35,194 nucleotides of DNA from an uncultured Endomicrobiia bacterium (GCA_938074745.1 CALJEJ010000011.1:1-35194); one strand, 5' to 3'; positions 1-10,623 are shown, counted from the first letter of the stretch. Translations and numbers: made by a program. Notes: generated by a model not told the origin, from the sequence alone.

Positions 1-169
1 AGGGACAATAAAACTTCCGGCAAATGTAGAGATGGTGATGCCCGGAGATAATGTTGAAATAGAAGCAGAACTTATCACACCAATAGCTTTAGAAAAACAG
101 TTACGGTTTGCAATTCGTGAAGGTGGTCGTACAGTAGGTGCTGGCGTAGTAACAGAAATTATTGAATAG
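1..169 (+). CDS. tuf: Elongation factor Tu, C-terminal fragment (truncated by window start)
   Basis: Frame from nt 2 reads [55 protein letters not shown], the characteristic EF-Tu C-terminus; lies upstream of rpsJ as in str/S10 clusters. Confidence 0.97.
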   Translation, partial: GTIKLPANVEMVMPGDNVEIEAELITPIALEKQLRFAIREGGRTVGAGVVTEIIE

Positions 170-183
170 TTTGAGGGGAAAAT

Positions 184-501
184 ATGCCTCAACAATACCA
201 AAAAATACGAATAAAATTAAAAAGTTACGACCATAGAATTTTAGATGAATCTGTGAAACAAATTATAGATACGGTTGAAAGAACAGGTGTTCGTACTTCT
301 GGTCCAGTACTGTTGCCAGTGGAAATAAAAAGATACACTGTTTTACGTTCTCCACATGTAGATAAAAAATCAAGAGAACAGTTTGAACTACGAATTCATA
401 AAAGGTTAATAGATATTTTAGATCCCACACCTGCTACTGTTGAAGCATTAATGAAACTGCAGTTACCTTCGGGGATTGAAGTCGAAATAAAAATGGGATA
501 A
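184..501 (+). CDS. rpsJ: 30S ribosomal protein S10
   Basis: ORF; motif [22 protein letters not shown]10 operon position. Confidence 0.98.
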   Translation: MPQQYQKIRIKLKSYDHRILDESVKQIIDTVERTGVRTSGPVLLPVEIKRYTVLRSPHVDKKSREQFELRIHKRLIDILDPTPATVEALMKLQLPSGIEVEIKMG

Positions 502-542
502 GTTACGAAAAGAAATCTTTTAAAGGAGTTTAAGATAAACAA

Positions 543-1229
543 ATGATTAGTGGACTTTTAGGACAAAAACTTGGTATGACACGATTGTGGACAGAAGATA
601 ACGGTTTTGTTGCAGTGACTGTGGTTCAAGCAGGACCTTGTAAAGTTATTCAAGTAAAAACTCCTGAAACGGACGGATATTCTGCTGTACAATTAGGTTT
701 TGGTAGAAAAAAAATGCGTAACATTACAAAACCTCTATTAGGACATTTAAGAAAACACGGGTTAATTAATTATTACCCAATGAAAATAAAAGAGTTCCGT
801 GTAGAAAATCCTCACGAATACAAACCAGGTGATGAAATCAATAGTTCAATTTTTCAACTTAACGAATTGGTTGATGTACAAGGAACAACAAAAGGGAAAG
901 GGTTCGCTGGTGTGGTAAAACGATGGGGATTCGCTGGAGGACCAAGAACTCACGGACAATCTGACCGTCTTCGTGCACCGGGTTCTATAGGTTCACAACG
1001 GCCACAACGTGTTCTTAAAGGAAAAAAAATGCCCGGTCATTTAGGTGCTGAAACTGTAACTATTAAAAATTTGCAAATTCTTCGTATTGACCAGGAAAAA
1101 AATCTGTTATTTATAAAAGGTGCAATTCCTGGAAATAAAAATTCTATAGTTGTAATTAAAAAGACAGGTAAAATTGCAAAACCTGTTGCTCAACAGGTAA
1201 AACCTGAAGATAAGAAAAAAACTAAATAA
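543..1229 (+). CDS. rplC: 50S ribosomal protein L3
   Basis: ORF; GLLGQKLGMTRLW, KGKGFAGVVKRWGFAGGPRTHG, GSIGSQRPQRVLKGKKMPGHLG; SD aaggag upstream. Confidence 0.98.
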   Translation: MISGLLGQKLGMTRLWTEDNGFVAVTVVQAGPCKVIQVKTPETDGYSAVQLGFGRKKMRNITKPLLGHLRKHGLINYYPMKIKEFRVENPHEYKPGDEINSSIFQLNELVDVQGTTKGKGFAGVVKRWGFAGGPRTHGQSDRLRAPGSIGSQRPQRVLKGKKMPGHLGAETVTIKNLQILRIDQEKNLLFIKGAIPGNKNSIVVIKKTGKIAKPVAQQVKPEDKKKTK

Positions 1230-1240
1230 GGAATAAAAAA

Positions 1241-1870
1241 ATGGGTCCAGAAATCTTAGATGTAATAGATATTAATTCAGGAGAAAAAATAGATACTATT
1301 TCAGTTCCTGAAAATATAAAAAAATATTTTGACTATCCACATCCTGAATATTTATTACATGAAGTAGTAGTGGCGTACTTAGCAAACCAACGTCAAGGAA
1401 CTCATTCTACAAAAACACGTGCTGAAGTTCGTGGTGGCGGAAGGAAACCTTGGCCACAAAAACATACAGGTCGTGCACGACAAGGAAGTATTCGTTCACC
1501 GTTATTTCGTAAAGGTGGGATAGTGTTTGGTCCTAAACCAAGAGATTATTATATAAAACTTCCAAAAAAGAAAAAGGTTATTGCAAAATATTTATCTTTG
1601 TCTGAAAAAATTAAATCTGGAAGTTTAATAGTGGTAAATCAGTTACCTGTTGAGGTTCGTAAGACAAAAGATATGGTAGCTGTTCTAAATAAACTACAAC
1701 TTAATTCTGAAAAAATTCTGTTAGTAGCGAAAGAAATACCTTCTAATATAAAACTTGCTACAAGAAATTTACAATATCTAAGTGTTCAAAGAGTAAACGA
1801 TTTAAATGCATATGTCATTTTAAATCATAACAAATTAGTTATAACAAAAGAGGCAATGTTATGTCTTTAG
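1241..1870 (+). CDS. rplD: 50S ribosomal protein L4
   Basis: ORF; QGTHSTKTRAEVRGGGRKPWPQKHTGRARQGSIRSPLFRKGGIVFGPKPRDY. Confidence 0.97.
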   Translation: MGPEILDVIDINSGEKIDTISVPENIKKYFDYPHPEYLLHEVVVAYLANQRQGTHSTKTRAEVRGGGRKPWPQKHTGRARQGSIRSPLFRKGGIVFGPKPRDYYIKLPKKKKVIAKYLSLSEKIKSGSLIVVNQLPVEVRKTKDMVAVLNKLQLNSEKILLVAKEIPSNIKLATRNLQYLSVQRVNDLNAYVILNHNKLVITKEAMLCL

Positions 1871-2163
1871 AGTTAGATGTTTATCAAATAATTAAACGGC
1901 CTATTATTACAGAAAAAACAACAAAACTTAAAGAAGAAAACAAGTACGTATTTGAAGTCCATCCAAAAGCAAATAAACAAATGATAAAAAATGCTGTAGA
2001 AAAACTTTTTAATGTGAAAGTTTTAGATGTTAAGACAATGAATATGAAAGGAAAACTACGACGGTTAGGAAGGTTTGAAGGATACAAACCCAACTGGAAA
2101 AAAGCTATAGTAAAACTTGCAAAAGGACAAACTATAAAATTGTTAGAAGAACTTAGAACCTAA
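1861..2163 (+). CDS. rplW: 50S ribosomal protein L23
   Basis: ORF; IIKRPIITEKTTKL, KYVFEVHPKANKQMIKNAVEKLFNVKV; overlaps the end of rplD. Confidence 0.97.
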   Translation: MSLELDVYQIIKRPIITEKTTKLKEENKYVFEVHPKANKQMIKNAVEKLFNVKVLDVKTMNMKGKLRRLGRFEGYKPNWKKAIVKLAKGQTIKLLEELRT

Positions 2164-2180
2164 TTTAAGGAGAAAATTTT

Positions 2181-3023
2181 ATGCCAATAAAAACTTTTAA
2201 ACCATACACTCCATCAAGAAGAACTATTACTGTAGAAGATTTCTCCGATATCACCAAAACAGAACCTGAAAAAAGTTTAATTGTAATGTTAAAGAAAAAG
2301 GCAGGTAGAAATAACAAAGGAGAGATATGTGTTCGTCACCGTGGTGGTGGAAGTAAACGTTACTACAGAATAATAGATTTCAAAAGAGATAAATACGACA
2401 TACCAGCAAAAGTTATAGCAATAGAGTACGACCCAAACAGGTCTGCAAGAATTGCTCTTGTAGAATATGAAGATAAATCAACCGGAATTAAAGAAAGACG
2501 TTATATATTGCATCCATTGGGACTAAAAGTAGGCGATACTGTGTTAAGTAGTAGAAATCCTATTGATTTATCTGTAGGCAACGCTATGCCTTTAAGACAT
2601 ATTCAAGTTGGGACTATAATACACAACATAGAACTTGTTCCTGGTAGCGGCGGTAAATTATGTCGTGCTGCAGGTAGTTATGCACAAATTTTAGCAAAAG
2701 AAGGTGATTATGCACACGTAAGATTAAAATCAGGTGAAGTGAGGTTAATCCATCTTGATTGTATGGCAACTATTGGTCAAGTAGGTAATATTGACCACGA
2801 GAATGTTTCTTTAGGTAAAGCGGGTAGAACACGACATTTAGGTATAAGGCCAACTGTTCGTGGAGTAAAAATGAATGCAGTAGACCATCCACACGGTGGT
2901 GGTCGTGGTAGGTCTAAAGGAGGAAATATACCACAATCTCCTACTGGAGTCCCAGCAAAAGGTTTCAAAACACGTAGAAAACGAAACGTCTGGGATAAGT
3001 TTATAATCACCAGAAGGAGGTAA
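2181..3023 (+). CDS. rplB: 50S ribosomal protein L2
   Basis: [58 protein letters not shown]. Confidence 0.98.
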   Translation: MPIKTFKPYTPSRRTITVEDFSDITKTEPEKSLIVMLKKKAGRNNKGEICVRHRGGGSKRYYRIIDFKRDKYDIPAKVIAIEYDPNRSARIALVEYEDKSTGIKERRYILHPLGLKVGDTVLSSRNPIDLSVGNAMPLRHIQVGTIIHNIELVPGSGGKLCRAAGSYAQILAKEGDYAHVRLKSGEVRLIHLDCMATIGQVGNIDHENVSLGKAGRTRHLGIRPTVRGVKMNAVDHPHGGGRGRSKGGNIPQSPTGVPAKGFKTRRKRNVWDKFIITRRR

Positions 3024-3034
3024 GTTGAAGTTTT

Positions 3035-3307
3035 ATGGCAAGACTACCTTATGTAGATCCTAAACTTTATAAAAAAGTACAAAAAATTTTACAAAATAAC
3101 GAAAAAAAAGTTATAAAAACCTGGGCCAGAGATTGCACAATTATACCAGAATTTGTTGGTTTTACTTTTTTAGTCCACAATGGTAAAAAATTTATTCCTG
3201 TATATGTTACAGAACAAATGGTTGGACATAAACTTGGCGAATTTTCGCCTACGAGAATTTTCCGTGGTCATGGAGAAGCTCATAGAGAATCAACTGAATT
3301 AACATAA
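3035..3307 (+). CDS. rpsS: 30S ribosomal protein S19
   Basis: [50 protein letters not shown]. Confidence 0.97.
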   Translation: MARLPYVDPKLYKKVQKILQNNEKKVIKTWARDCTIIPEFVGFTFLVHNGKKFIPVYVTEQMVGHKLGEFSPTRIFRGHGEAHRESTELT

Positions 3308-3323
3308 AAATAAGGAATAAACT

Positions 3324-3653
3324 ATGCAAGGAGTTTGTTACGCAAGGTATCTAAGACATTCACCTAAAAAAATTGCTCAAGTGTTAAAATTAATTCGTGG
3401 GAAATCTGTGGCTAAATCTTTTAACATTTTAGATAACATAAATAAATCCTGCGCTGAAGCAATTAAAAAAGCAATAAAAAGTGCCTTGGCAAACGTTGGC
3501 GGGTTAAAAAATCCTGACAAATTTTATGTGAAAACTTGTTACGTTACAAAAGGGCCTTATATGAAAAGAATTATGCCAAAAGCATTTGGTAGAGCAGCAT
3601 TATACACGAGAAAAACTGCTCATTTGACTGTTGTCGTAAGTGATGAAAAATAA
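3324..3653 (+). CDS. rplV: 50S ribosomal protein L22
   Basis: ORF; ARYLRHSPKKIAQVLKLIRGKSV and PKAFGRA near the C-terminus; operon position. Confidence 0.96.
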   Translation: MQGVCYARYLRHSPKKIAQVLKLIRGKSVAKSFNILDNINKSCAEAIKKAIKSALANVGGLKNPDKFYVKTCYVTKGPYMKRIMPKAFGRAALYTRKTAHLTVVVSDEK

Positions 3654-3677
3654 AGATTTAATTTTAAGGGGATAAAT

Positions 3678-4367
3678 ATGGGTCAAAAAGTTCCTCCTAA
3701 AGCTAATCGTCTCGGATATATAGAAGATTGGACTTCAAAATGGTTTGATCTTAAATCAACTGCTGAATATGTAGAACAAGATTATCATATCCGAGAATAT
3801 ATCAAAACTAAATATAGAAACGCTATTGTACCTAAAATTTGTATAGAACGTACAGGAAGACAAATCATAATAGACATACATACTGTACGCCCAGGAATAA
3901 TAATTGGTCGCGGAGGAGAAAATATTAACGAACTTACGAAATATATTGAAACACTTACTAATATGGATAAAGTAACGATTAAAGTCACTGAAGTGAAATA
4001 TCCAGCATTAAACGCTCAAGCAGTAAGTGACTTCATCGCATTGTGGTTAGAAAAAAATGCTAATTATCGTCGTGTAATAAAAACTGCAATAGCAAGAACA
4101 ATGGAACAAGGTGCGTTAGGAATCAAAGTCCGAGTAAGTGGTAGATTAGCAGGTGTAGAAATTGCCCGTAGCGAATGGTTTCGCGAAGGTAGAATACCAT
4201 CAAACACTTTCCGCGCTTTTATAGATTACGGTTTTTCAGAAGCGATAATTAAGAAAGGTAAAATAGGAATTAAAGTGTGGATATTTTTGAAAGAATTGTT
4301 ACTTAAAGAAGAACAAAATCTAGCCCGTATGGGTAAAATTTATGATATTCTTTTTTCTGGCAAGTGA
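3678..4367 (+). CDS. rpsC: 30S ribosomal protein S3
   Basis: ORF; MGQKVPPKANRLGYIEDWTSKWF, RPGIIIGRGGENI (KH), GRLAGVEIARSEW. Confidence 0.98.
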   Translation: MGQKVPPKANRLGYIEDWTSKWFDLKSTAEYVEQDYHIREYIKTKYRNAIVPKICIERTGRQIIIDIHTVRPGIIIGRGGENINELTKYIETLTNMDKVTIKVTEVKYPALNAQAVSDFIALWLEKNANYRRVIKTAIARTMEQGALGIKVRVSGRLAGVEIARSEWFREGRIPSNTFRAFIDYGFSEAIIKKGKIGIKVWIFLKELLLKEEQNLARMGKIYDILFSGK

Positions 4368-4379
4368 GGAATAAAATCT

Positions 4380-4796
4380 ATGTTAATGCCAAGCAGAGTA
4401 AAATATAGAAAACACCATTTAACTCCTTTAAGAGGTATCTCTAAAGGAGCAAAAGAATTACATTTTGGCGATTGTGGATTGAAAACATTACAGTCTGGTT
4501 ATCTTACTCAAAGACAAATTGAAGCTTGTAGGTTAACAATAACACGGTTTTTAAAACACGGTGGGAAAGTTTGGTTACGTATATTCCCAGATTTAGCTGT
4601 GACAAAAAAACCTCAAGAAACAAGAATGGGTAAGGGTAAAGGTGACCCGTCGTATTGGGTAGCAAGAGTAAAAAAAGGTAGGATATTAGTTGAAATAGAA
4701 GGTTTATCTAAAGAAGATGCTGCAGAAGCCTTAAGACAAGCATCTTCAAAATTGCCTCTAAAAACTAAAATAGTGTTTAGAGATGAAATTTTATAA
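4380..4796 (+). CDS. rplP: 50S ribosomal protein L16
   Basis: ORF; MLMPSRVKYRKHH, RIFPDLAVTKKPQETRMGKGKGDPSYWVARVKKGRILVEIEG. Confidence 0.98.
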   Translation: MLMPSRVKYRKHHLTPLRGISKGAKELHFGDCGLKTLQSGYLTQRQIEACRLTITRFLKHGGKVWLRIFPDLAVTKKPQETRMGKGKGDPSYWVARVKKGRILVEIEGLSKEDAAEALRQASSKLPLKTKIVFRDEIL

Positions 4797-4810
4797 AAAA
4801 GGTGATTTTA

Positions 4811-5017
4811 ATGAAACTTAGAGAATGGAAAGAAATTAAAAATTATTCTAAAGAAGAACTTATTGCAAAACTTGAATCTATTCAACGAAATTTGTTTGAA
4901 TTGAAGTTAAAAAATAGAATGTTGAAATTGAAAAATACTAAAGAAATAAAAAATTTAAGAAAAGATATCGCTAGAATAAAAACTTTATTATGGCAAAAGT
5001 ACGGTATAAAAAAATAA
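4811..5017 (+). CDS. rpmC: 50S ribosomal protein L29
   Basis: ORF track starts at GTG 4802; ATG at 4811 (MKLREWKEIKNYSKEELIAKL) is better placed after the aggtg SD. Confidence 0.95.
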   Translation: MKLREWKEIKNYSKEELIAKLESIQRNLFELKLKNRMLKLKNTKEIKNLRKDIARIKTLLWQKYGIKK

Positions 5018-5052
5018 ATTGGAGATAAAAAATTAAAGGAGAAAAAATAAGT

Positions 5053-5295
5053 ATGGTGTGGGTTACTAAAATAGGCGAAATAATTTCAGATAAAATGAAC
5101 AAAACGCGAGTTGTTCGTGTAGAAAGAATTTTCCAACATCCAAAATATAAAAAAATGGTTCGTAAATATAAAAAATATTACGCACATGACGAAAATAATG
5201 TTACAAAAGTTGGTGATATAGTAAAAATTTCTTTAACAAGACCTTTATCTAAACTTAAACGCTGGAAAATAGTGGAGATTATAAAAAAGAAATGA
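5053..5295 (+). CDS. rpsQ: 30S ribosomal protein S17
   Basis: [68 protein letters not shown]. Confidence 0.97.
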   Translation: MVWVTKIGEIISDKMNKTRVVRVERIFQHPKYKKMVRKYKKYYAHDENNVTKVGDIVKISLTRPLSKLKRWKIVEIIKKK

Positions 5296-5657
5296 TACAG
5301 AAAAGATCAATGTTAACAGTTGCAGACAACACTGGTGTAAAAAAAGTAATGTGTATACAATCTCTTGGCAGAAACAAAAAGTATGCGTTTGTAGGTGATG
5401 TAATAGTTGCTTCTGTAAAGGAAGCAACTCCAGTCTCACCAATAAAACCAGGCGAAGTTGTTCGTGCGGTAATTGTACGTACTGCAAAACAAATTGCACG
5501 AAAAGATGGTTCTTATGTAAAATTTGATGAAAACGCTTGTGTGATTGTAGACCGTAACAACGATCCTCGTGGTACAAGAGTGTTTGGTCCTGTAGCACGA
5601 GAATTGCGAGAAAAAAAGTTTTTAAAAATAATTTCACTAGCACCAGAAGTTGTTTAA
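5292..5657 (+). CDS. rplN: 50S ribosomal protein L14
   Basis: [29 protein letters not shown] overlap with rpsQ. Confidence 0.98.
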   Translation: MIQKRSMLTVADNTGVKKVMCIQSLGRNKKYAFVGDVIVASVKEATPVSPIKPGEVVRAVIVRTAKQIARKDGSYVKFDENACVIVDRNNDPRGTRVFGPVARELREKKFLKIISLAPEVV

Positions 5658-5680
5658 AAATTTTTTAGGGGATTGTTTTT

Positions 5681-5992
5681 ATGAGACGAATAAAGAAAAA
5701 AGATTTAGTGGTAGTTATTTCTGGTAAAGACAAAGGAAAAAAAGGTGAAGTATTGAAAGTTTTACCAAAAGAAAATAAAATTATAGTTTCTAAAGTAAAT
5801 ATTGTAAAAAAACATTGTCGTCCTACTCAAACAGACCCCGGCGGAATTAAAGAAATAGAAATGCCTATTCACGTCTGTAAAGTAAAATTAATTTGTCCTA
5901 AATGTGGTCAACCAACAAGAGTAAAATTCGGTTTTTTAGCCGATGGTAAAAAAGTAAGAATTTGCAAAAAATGTGGAGAGATGATACTATGA
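5681..5992 (+). CDS. rplX: 50S ribosomal protein L24 with C-terminal CxxC...CxxC (zinc ribbon-like)
   Basis: [73 protein letters not shown]. Confidence 0.97.
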   Translation: MRRIKKKDLVVVISGKDKGKKGEVLKVLPKENKIIVSKVNIVKKHCRPTQTDPGGIKEIEMPIHVCKVKLICPKCGQPTRVKFGFLADGKKVRICKKCGEMIL

Positions 5993-6552
5993 CACAAAAT
6001 AACTCTTATATTCCTAGATTGAAACAACTATATAAAACCAAGATTGTTCCAGAAATGATGAAAAAAATGAAATATACTAACCCTCATCAAGTACCTAAAT
6101 TGGAAAAAATAGTAATAAACATGAGTGTTAACGAAGCTAAAGAGAATATAAAATCTTTGGATAACGCTATGGAAGAACTTGCTGTTATTACAGGACAAAA
6201 ACCAATGATTTGTCGTGCAAAAAAATCTATCTCAAATTTTAAACTTAAAAAAGGTATGCCTATAGGACTAAAAGTGACCTTGCGAGGTAACCGTATGTAC
6301 GAATTTTTAGAAAAATTAATCTTTGCTGCTTTGCCTAAAATGCGAGATTTCAAGGGTCTTAACCCTAACTCTTTTGATGGTCGTGGGAATTATAATTTAG
6401 GTATCACAGAACAATATATATTCCCAGAAGTAAATGTAGAAAAGTCTGAACGAACAAGAGGTATGAATATTACTTTTGTCACTTCAGCAAAAACTGACAA
6501 AGAAGCAAAACAGTTACTAACTTTATTAGGATTACCTATTAGAGAGCAATGA
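5989..6552 (+). CDS. rplE: 50S ribosomal protein L5
   Basis: ORF track starts at 5962; ATG 5989 forms an ATGA overlap with the rplX stop; [24 protein letters not shown]..., [29 protein letters not shown]. Confidence 0.97.
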   Translation: MTQNNSYIPRLKQLYKTKIVPEMMKKMKYTNPHQVPKLEKIVINMSVNEAKENIKSLDNAMEELAVITGQKPMICRAKKSISNFKLKKGMPIGLKVTLRGNRMYEFLEKLIFAALPKMRDFKGLNPNSFDGRGNYNLGITEQYIFPEVNVEKSERTRGMNITFVTSAKTDKEAKQLLTLLGLPIREQ

Positions 6553-6573
6553 ATCTAAAGGAGGATAATTTTT

Positions 6574-6759
6574 ATGGCGACCGATGCTGATCTTGCAAAA
6601 ATGCGTAAAGTACCAAAATATCCAATACAATACAGAAACAGGTGTCGTATTTGCGGAAGACCAAGAGGGTTTATAAGAGATTTTGGATTATGTAGAATTT
6701 GTTTTCGTAATTTAGCTCATAAAGGAGAACTACCAGGAGTAAGAAAAGCCAGTTGGTAA
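6574..6759 (+). CDS. rpsZ: 30S ribosomal protein S14 type Z (zinc-binding C+ form)
   Basis: 61 aa [43 protein letters not shown]. Confidence 0.97.
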   Translation: MATDADLAKMRKVPKYPIQYRNRCRICGRPRGFIRDFGLCRICFRNLAHKGELPGVRKASW

Positions 6760-6784
6760 ATAGTTTATTAAGGGAGACATTACC

Positions 6785-7174
6785 ATGAGTAGCGATCCAA
6801 TAGCTGATATGTTAACTGCAATACGTAATGCATCACGAGTTTATCATGAAAAAGTAGATGTTATTTATTCTAAGATTAAAGCTGAAATTGCCCGAGTTTT
6901 AAAAGAAGAGGGATTTATTTTAAATTGGAAAAAAATTGAATCACCAAATAAAAACTACCTGCGTATTTATCTAAAATACGGACCTAATAAAGAACAGGTA
7001 ATACGTAATATTGAACGTATTTCAAAACCAGGAAGAAGAGTTTATACTAGTTATAAAGAACTTCCTAACGATCCAATAACAGTATACATATTATCAACTC
7101 CAAAAGGTATTTTAACAGATAAACAAGCTAAAAAATTAAAAGTTGGTGGAGAAGTATTATGCCGTGTTTCATAA
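6785..7174 (+). CDS. rpsH: 30S ribosomal protein S8
   Basis: ORF; DPIADMLTAIRNASRVYHEKVDVIYSKIKAEIARVLKEEGFI; STPKGILTDKQAKKLKVGGEVLCRV. Confidence 0.97.
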   Translation: MSSDPIADMLTAIRNASRVYHEKVDVIYSKIKAEIARVLKEEGFILNWKKIESPNKNYLRIYLKYGPNKEQVIRNIERISKPGRRVYTSYKELPNDPITVYILSTPKGILTDKQAKKLKVGGEVLCRVS

Positions 7175-7202
7175 TATGTAAAAGGAGTTATTAAAAATAA
7201 CT

Positions 7203-7784
7203 ATGAGCAAGTTAGCCAGAAAACCCATTTTATTAGATAAAGTAAAATTATCTTTTAAAGACAATATTGTTTATATTGAAGGTCCACTAGGTAAATTATC
7301 TCTTGAACTTAAACATCCACAGTTTGTAAAGTTAAGACAAGAAGATAACAATTTGTTTGTAGAGCGTTTAGTAGATAATCGTCAAGGGAAAATGTATCAA
7401 GGATTGTATTATGCATTAATACGTAATATGGTAAAAGGTGTCACTGAAGGATATAAGAAGGTATTAGAAATTGTAGGTGTGGGATATCAGGCTAAAATTG
7501 AAGGAGATGAGACACAAGGATACACACTTGTTCTCAAACTTGGTTTTTCTCATCCTGTAAAGTTCCAAATACCAAAGGGAATTAAACCTTCTGTTGATCA
7601 AAAAGGTACTGAGATAACTTTATTCGGAATAGACAAATGGTTAGTAGGCGAAACAGCAGCACAGATAAGAAAAATAAAACCGCCCGAACCATATAAAGGT
7701 ACTGGAATTAAATATAAAGACGAGCATATTATCCGTAAACCTGGTAAAGCTGCTATTACTACTGCAGCTGGAGGTAAAAAATAA
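7203..7784 (+). CDS. rplF: 50S ribosomal protein L6
   Basis: ORF; VEIVGVGYQAK-type core (LEIVGVGYQAKIEGD), PPEPYKGTGIKYKDEHIIRKPGKA. Confidence 0.97.
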   Translation: MSKLARKPILLDKVKLSFKDNIVYIEGPLGKLSLELKHPQFVKLRQEDNNLFVERLVDNRQGKMYQGLYYALIRNMVKGVTEGYKKVLEIVGVGYQAKIEGDETQGYTLVLKLGFSHPVKFQIPKGIKPSVDQKGTEITLFGIDKWLVGETAAQIRKIKPPEPYKGTGIKYKDEHIIRKPGKAAITTAAGGKK

Positions 7785-7805
7785 TTTTGTGTTGAGGTAA
7801 ATACA

Positions 7806-8180
7806 ATGAATTTAAGAGAAATTCTTTTACCAAAAAAGAGACTGCTTAGAAGAAAAATACGTATCAGAAAAAAAATTAGTGGTACTCCTGAACGTCCAAG
7901 AGTTTCAGTGTATAGAAGTTTAAAACACATCTATGCTCAGGCTATAGACGATACAAAAGCACACACAATAGCAAGTTGTTCTACATTATGTAAAGAGATT
8001 GCAGAACAACTTAAATCAAAGAAAAAATCTGAACAAGCAAGAATTGTAGGCGAACATTTAGCACAAAAATTGTTATCTTTAGGAATAAAAAAGATTGTGT
8101 TTGACCGCAACGGTAGAAAATATGGCGGTAGAATAAAATCTTTAGCCGACGGTTTAAGAGCAGGAGGGATAGAATTTTAG
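7806..8180 (+). CDS. rplR: 50S ribosomal protein L18
   Basis: ORF; RIRKKISGTPERPRVSVYRSLKHIYAQAIDD, FDRNGRKYGGRIKSLADGLRAGGIEF. Confidence 0.97.
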   Translation: MNLREILLPKKRLLRRKIRIRKKISGTPERPRVSVYRSLKHIYAQAIDDTKAHTIASCSTLCKEIAEQLKSKKKSEQARIVGEHLAQKLLSLGIKKIVFDRNGRKYGGRIKSLADGLRAGGIEF

Positions 8181-8182
8181 TT

Positions 8183-8764
8183 ATGCAAAACGATAATAAT
8201 ATTACTAAAAAAGATGAAATTATAGAAACTACTGAAACTCTCAAACCTTATTCTACTGACGAGACTTTAGAAGAAGAAACATCACAAGAAATTCTTAGTG
8301 AAGAAGTAACATATGAAAAATATGTGGTATCAATAAAACGTGTAGCGAAAGTTTTAAAAGGTGGGAAAAAACTTTCATTTTCTGCTATGGTTATTGTAGG
8401 AGATAAAAACGGTACAGTAGGATATTCTTTAGGTAAAGCGAACGACGTTCCTTTAGCAATTGAAAAAGGAGCAAGAAAAGCACAAAAAAATACCATTAAA
8501 ATCCCAATTGTAGGTACTACAATACCTCATCAAGTCATCGGAAAATTGGGTGCTACACGGGTGTTATTAAAGCCTGCTAAAAAAGGTACTGGAATAATCG
8601 CAGGATTAACAGTTCGTTGTATTTTAGAAGCAGCAGGTGTCAAAGATGCAATAACTAAAGTAATAGGTTCTACTAATCCTACTAACGTAGTAATGGCCAC
8701 TTTTGATGCATTAAAACAACTGCGTACAAAAGAAGAAATTCTTGCATTACGTCAACAACAATAA
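8183..8764 (+). CDS. rpsE: 30S ribosomal protein S5 with acidic N-terminal extension
   Basis: [49 protein letters not shown]. Confidence 0.97.
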   Translation: MQNDNNITKKDEIIETTETLKPYSTDETLEEETSQEILSEEVTYEKYVVSIKRVAKVLKGGKKLSFSAMVIVGDKNGTVGYSLGKANDVPLAIEKGARKAQKNTIKIPIVGTTIPHQVIGKLGATRVLLKPAKKGTGIIAGLTVRCILEAAGVKDAITKVIGSTNPTNVVMATFDALKQLRTKEEILALRQQQ

Positions 8765-8791
8765 ATCTTTTTGAATGTAGAGAGGGGAAAA

Positions 8792-9265
8792 ATGGTAATA
8801 ACATTATCTAACTTAAAACCAGCAAAAGGTGCCAGACATAAACCAAAACGGTTAGGTTGTGGTGAAGGTTCTGGCCATGGAGGGTCTGGTTCTACCCGCG
8901 GAATGAAAGGTCAAAGGTCGCGTTCAGGTGAAGGGAAAAATCCCGGGTTTGAAGGTGGGCAAATGCCGTTATTGCGCAGAATCCCAAAACGCGGATTCTC
9001 TAATAAAAATTTTGCTACTGAGTATCAAGAAGTGCGGTTAGACAATATTGTAAAAAAATTGGATGAAAATACTACAGAAATTACTCCTGAATTTTTGAAA
9101 CATAACAACCTGATAAAAACTTTATCTAAACCGATAAAAATTATATTGGGCAAGCACAAGAATATAAATTTTACTAGAAAACTAAAATTTTTTGCACACA
9201 AATTTTCTCGTTCAGTAATAGAAATTGTTAAAAAAAGTGGTTCAGAATGTGTGTTTATAAAATAA
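8792..9265 (+). CDS. rplO: 50S ribosomal protein L15
   Basis: ORF track starts at TTG 8771; ATG 8792 after the gagagggg SD fits better (MVITLSNLKPAKGARHKPKRLGCGEGSGHGGSGSTRGMKGQRSRSG). Confidence 0.96.
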   Translation: MVITLSNLKPAKGARHKPKRLGCGEGSGHGGSGSTRGMKGQRSRSGEGKNPGFEGGQMPLLRRIPKRGFSNKNFATEYQEVRLDNIVKKLDENTTEITPEFLKHNNLIKTLSKPIKIILGKHKNINFTRKLKFFAHKFSRSVIEIVKKSGSECVFIK

Positions 9266-9274
9266 TATAAAAAG

Positions 9275-10612
9275 GTGAGTTTTATGTTTAATCCTATAGT
9301 AGATATATTCAAAATTACAGAATTAAAAAAGAAAATACTTTTTACCTTAGGCATACTTGCAGTATTCAGGTTAGGTGCAGCAATACCGTTACCAGGGGTC
9401 AACCCTCAAGCATTAAGGTCGTTGTTTGAAGCACACCGGCAAGGAATGTTAGGGTTTTTAGACCTTTTCTCTGGCGGTGCTTTAAGCAGGTTGTCAATCT
9501 TTGCCTTAGGTATTATGCCATATATAAACGCTTCTATCATTATGTCGCTTTTACAAGGTGCACATATGATACCTGCTCTTGACCAACTTGCTAAAGAAGG
9601 TGAAGCAGGAAGAAAAAAAATTACACAAATAACAAGATATTTAACAGTGTTATTAGCTACTATTCAATCTTTTGGACTTACTATAATGATTACGAAAACG
9701 CCAACACCAGGTAATATTCCAATAGTAGCAGAACCTTCTTTAGGATTTATTTTTTTAACAATTTTAACTTTAGTTACAGGAACAATGTTTGTTATGTGGT
9801 TAGGAGAACAGATAACAGAACTTGGTATAGGTAACGGTATTTCACTACTTATTTTTGCAGGTATAGTTGACCGTTTGCCTGCATCAATAAAAAATTTTTT
9901 CCAACTTATTTACGCTGACGAAATGTCGTTTATTACGGGATTGCTTTTAATTGCCATAATACTACTTACTACAGCAGGTGTGGTATGGTTGGAAACTGCT
10001 CAAAGAAAGATCCCTGTACAATATGCAAAACGTATTATTGGAAGAAAAATGTACGGTGGAGCATCTACGTTTCTACCACTGAGAGTTGACACTGCAGGTG
10101 TTATCGCAGTAATTTTTGCAGTTTCGCTATTAACTGCACCGTTGACAATACTGCAATTTTTCCCAAACGCTTCTTGGGCACAAAAAATTTCTTCTTTTTG
10201 GTCACGAGGCGGTGTTTTGTACGAAATTGTGTTCGCAACACTTATAATTTTCTTTTGTTATTTTTACAATTCAATAATTTTAAACCCTGACGATTTAGCT
10301 GAAAATTTAAAAAAATGGGGTGGGTTTATACCAGGAATAAGACCCGGAGAACCTACAGCAAAATATATCCAACAAGTGTTGGAACGGATAACTTTAGGTG
10401 GTGCGTTAGCAGTAGTAATAATTGCGATATTACCAGATTTTTTAAGAAAATGGTTCAATGCACCATTTTTTTTCGGTGGCACTACACTCCTTATTGCAGT
10501 CGGTGTCGCGTTGGATACTATCGGACAAATAGAATCTTATTTACTTATGCACCATTACGAAGGGTTTGTTAAAAATGCGAAAATTAAAGGTAGGTGGTTT
10601 AACATAAGATAG
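9275..10612 (+). CDS. secY: Protein translocase subunit SecY
   Basis: 445 aa multi-TM ORF; RLGAAIPLPGVNPQAL, FSGGALSRLSIFALGIMPYINASIIMSLL, PGIRPGEPTAKYIQQVLERITLGGA. Confidence 0.98.
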   Translation: MSFMFNPIVDIFKITELKKKILFTLGILAVFRLGAAIPLPGVNPQALRSLFEAHRQGMLGFLDLFSGGALSRLSIFALGIMPYINASIIMSLLQGAHMIPALDQLAKEGEAGRKKITQITRYLTVLLATIQSFGLTIMITKTPTPGNIPIVAEPSLGFIFLTILTLVTGTMFVMWLGEQITELGIGNGISLLIFAGIVDRLPASIKNFFQLIYADEMSFITGLLLIAIILLTTAGVVWLETAQRKIPVQYAKRIIGRKMYGGASTFLPLRVDTAGVIAVIFAVSLLTAPLTILQFFPNASWAQKISSFWSRGGVLYEIVFATLIIFFCYFYNSIILNPDDLAENLKKWGGFIPGIRPGEPTAKYIQQVLERITLGGALAVVIIAILPDFLRKWFNAPFFFGGTTLLIAVGVALDTIGQIESYLLMHHYEGFVKNAKIKGRWFNIR

Positions 10613-10623
10613 GTTTTCCATCT

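Noticed and set aside
5245-5643. 132-aa minus-strand ORF
   Set aside because: Antisense to rplN; low-complexity Leu/His-rich translation with no recognisable domain.
10315-10572. 85-aa plus-strand ORF in an alternative frame
   Set aside because: Lies inside secY in another frame; secY translation is canonical throughout.
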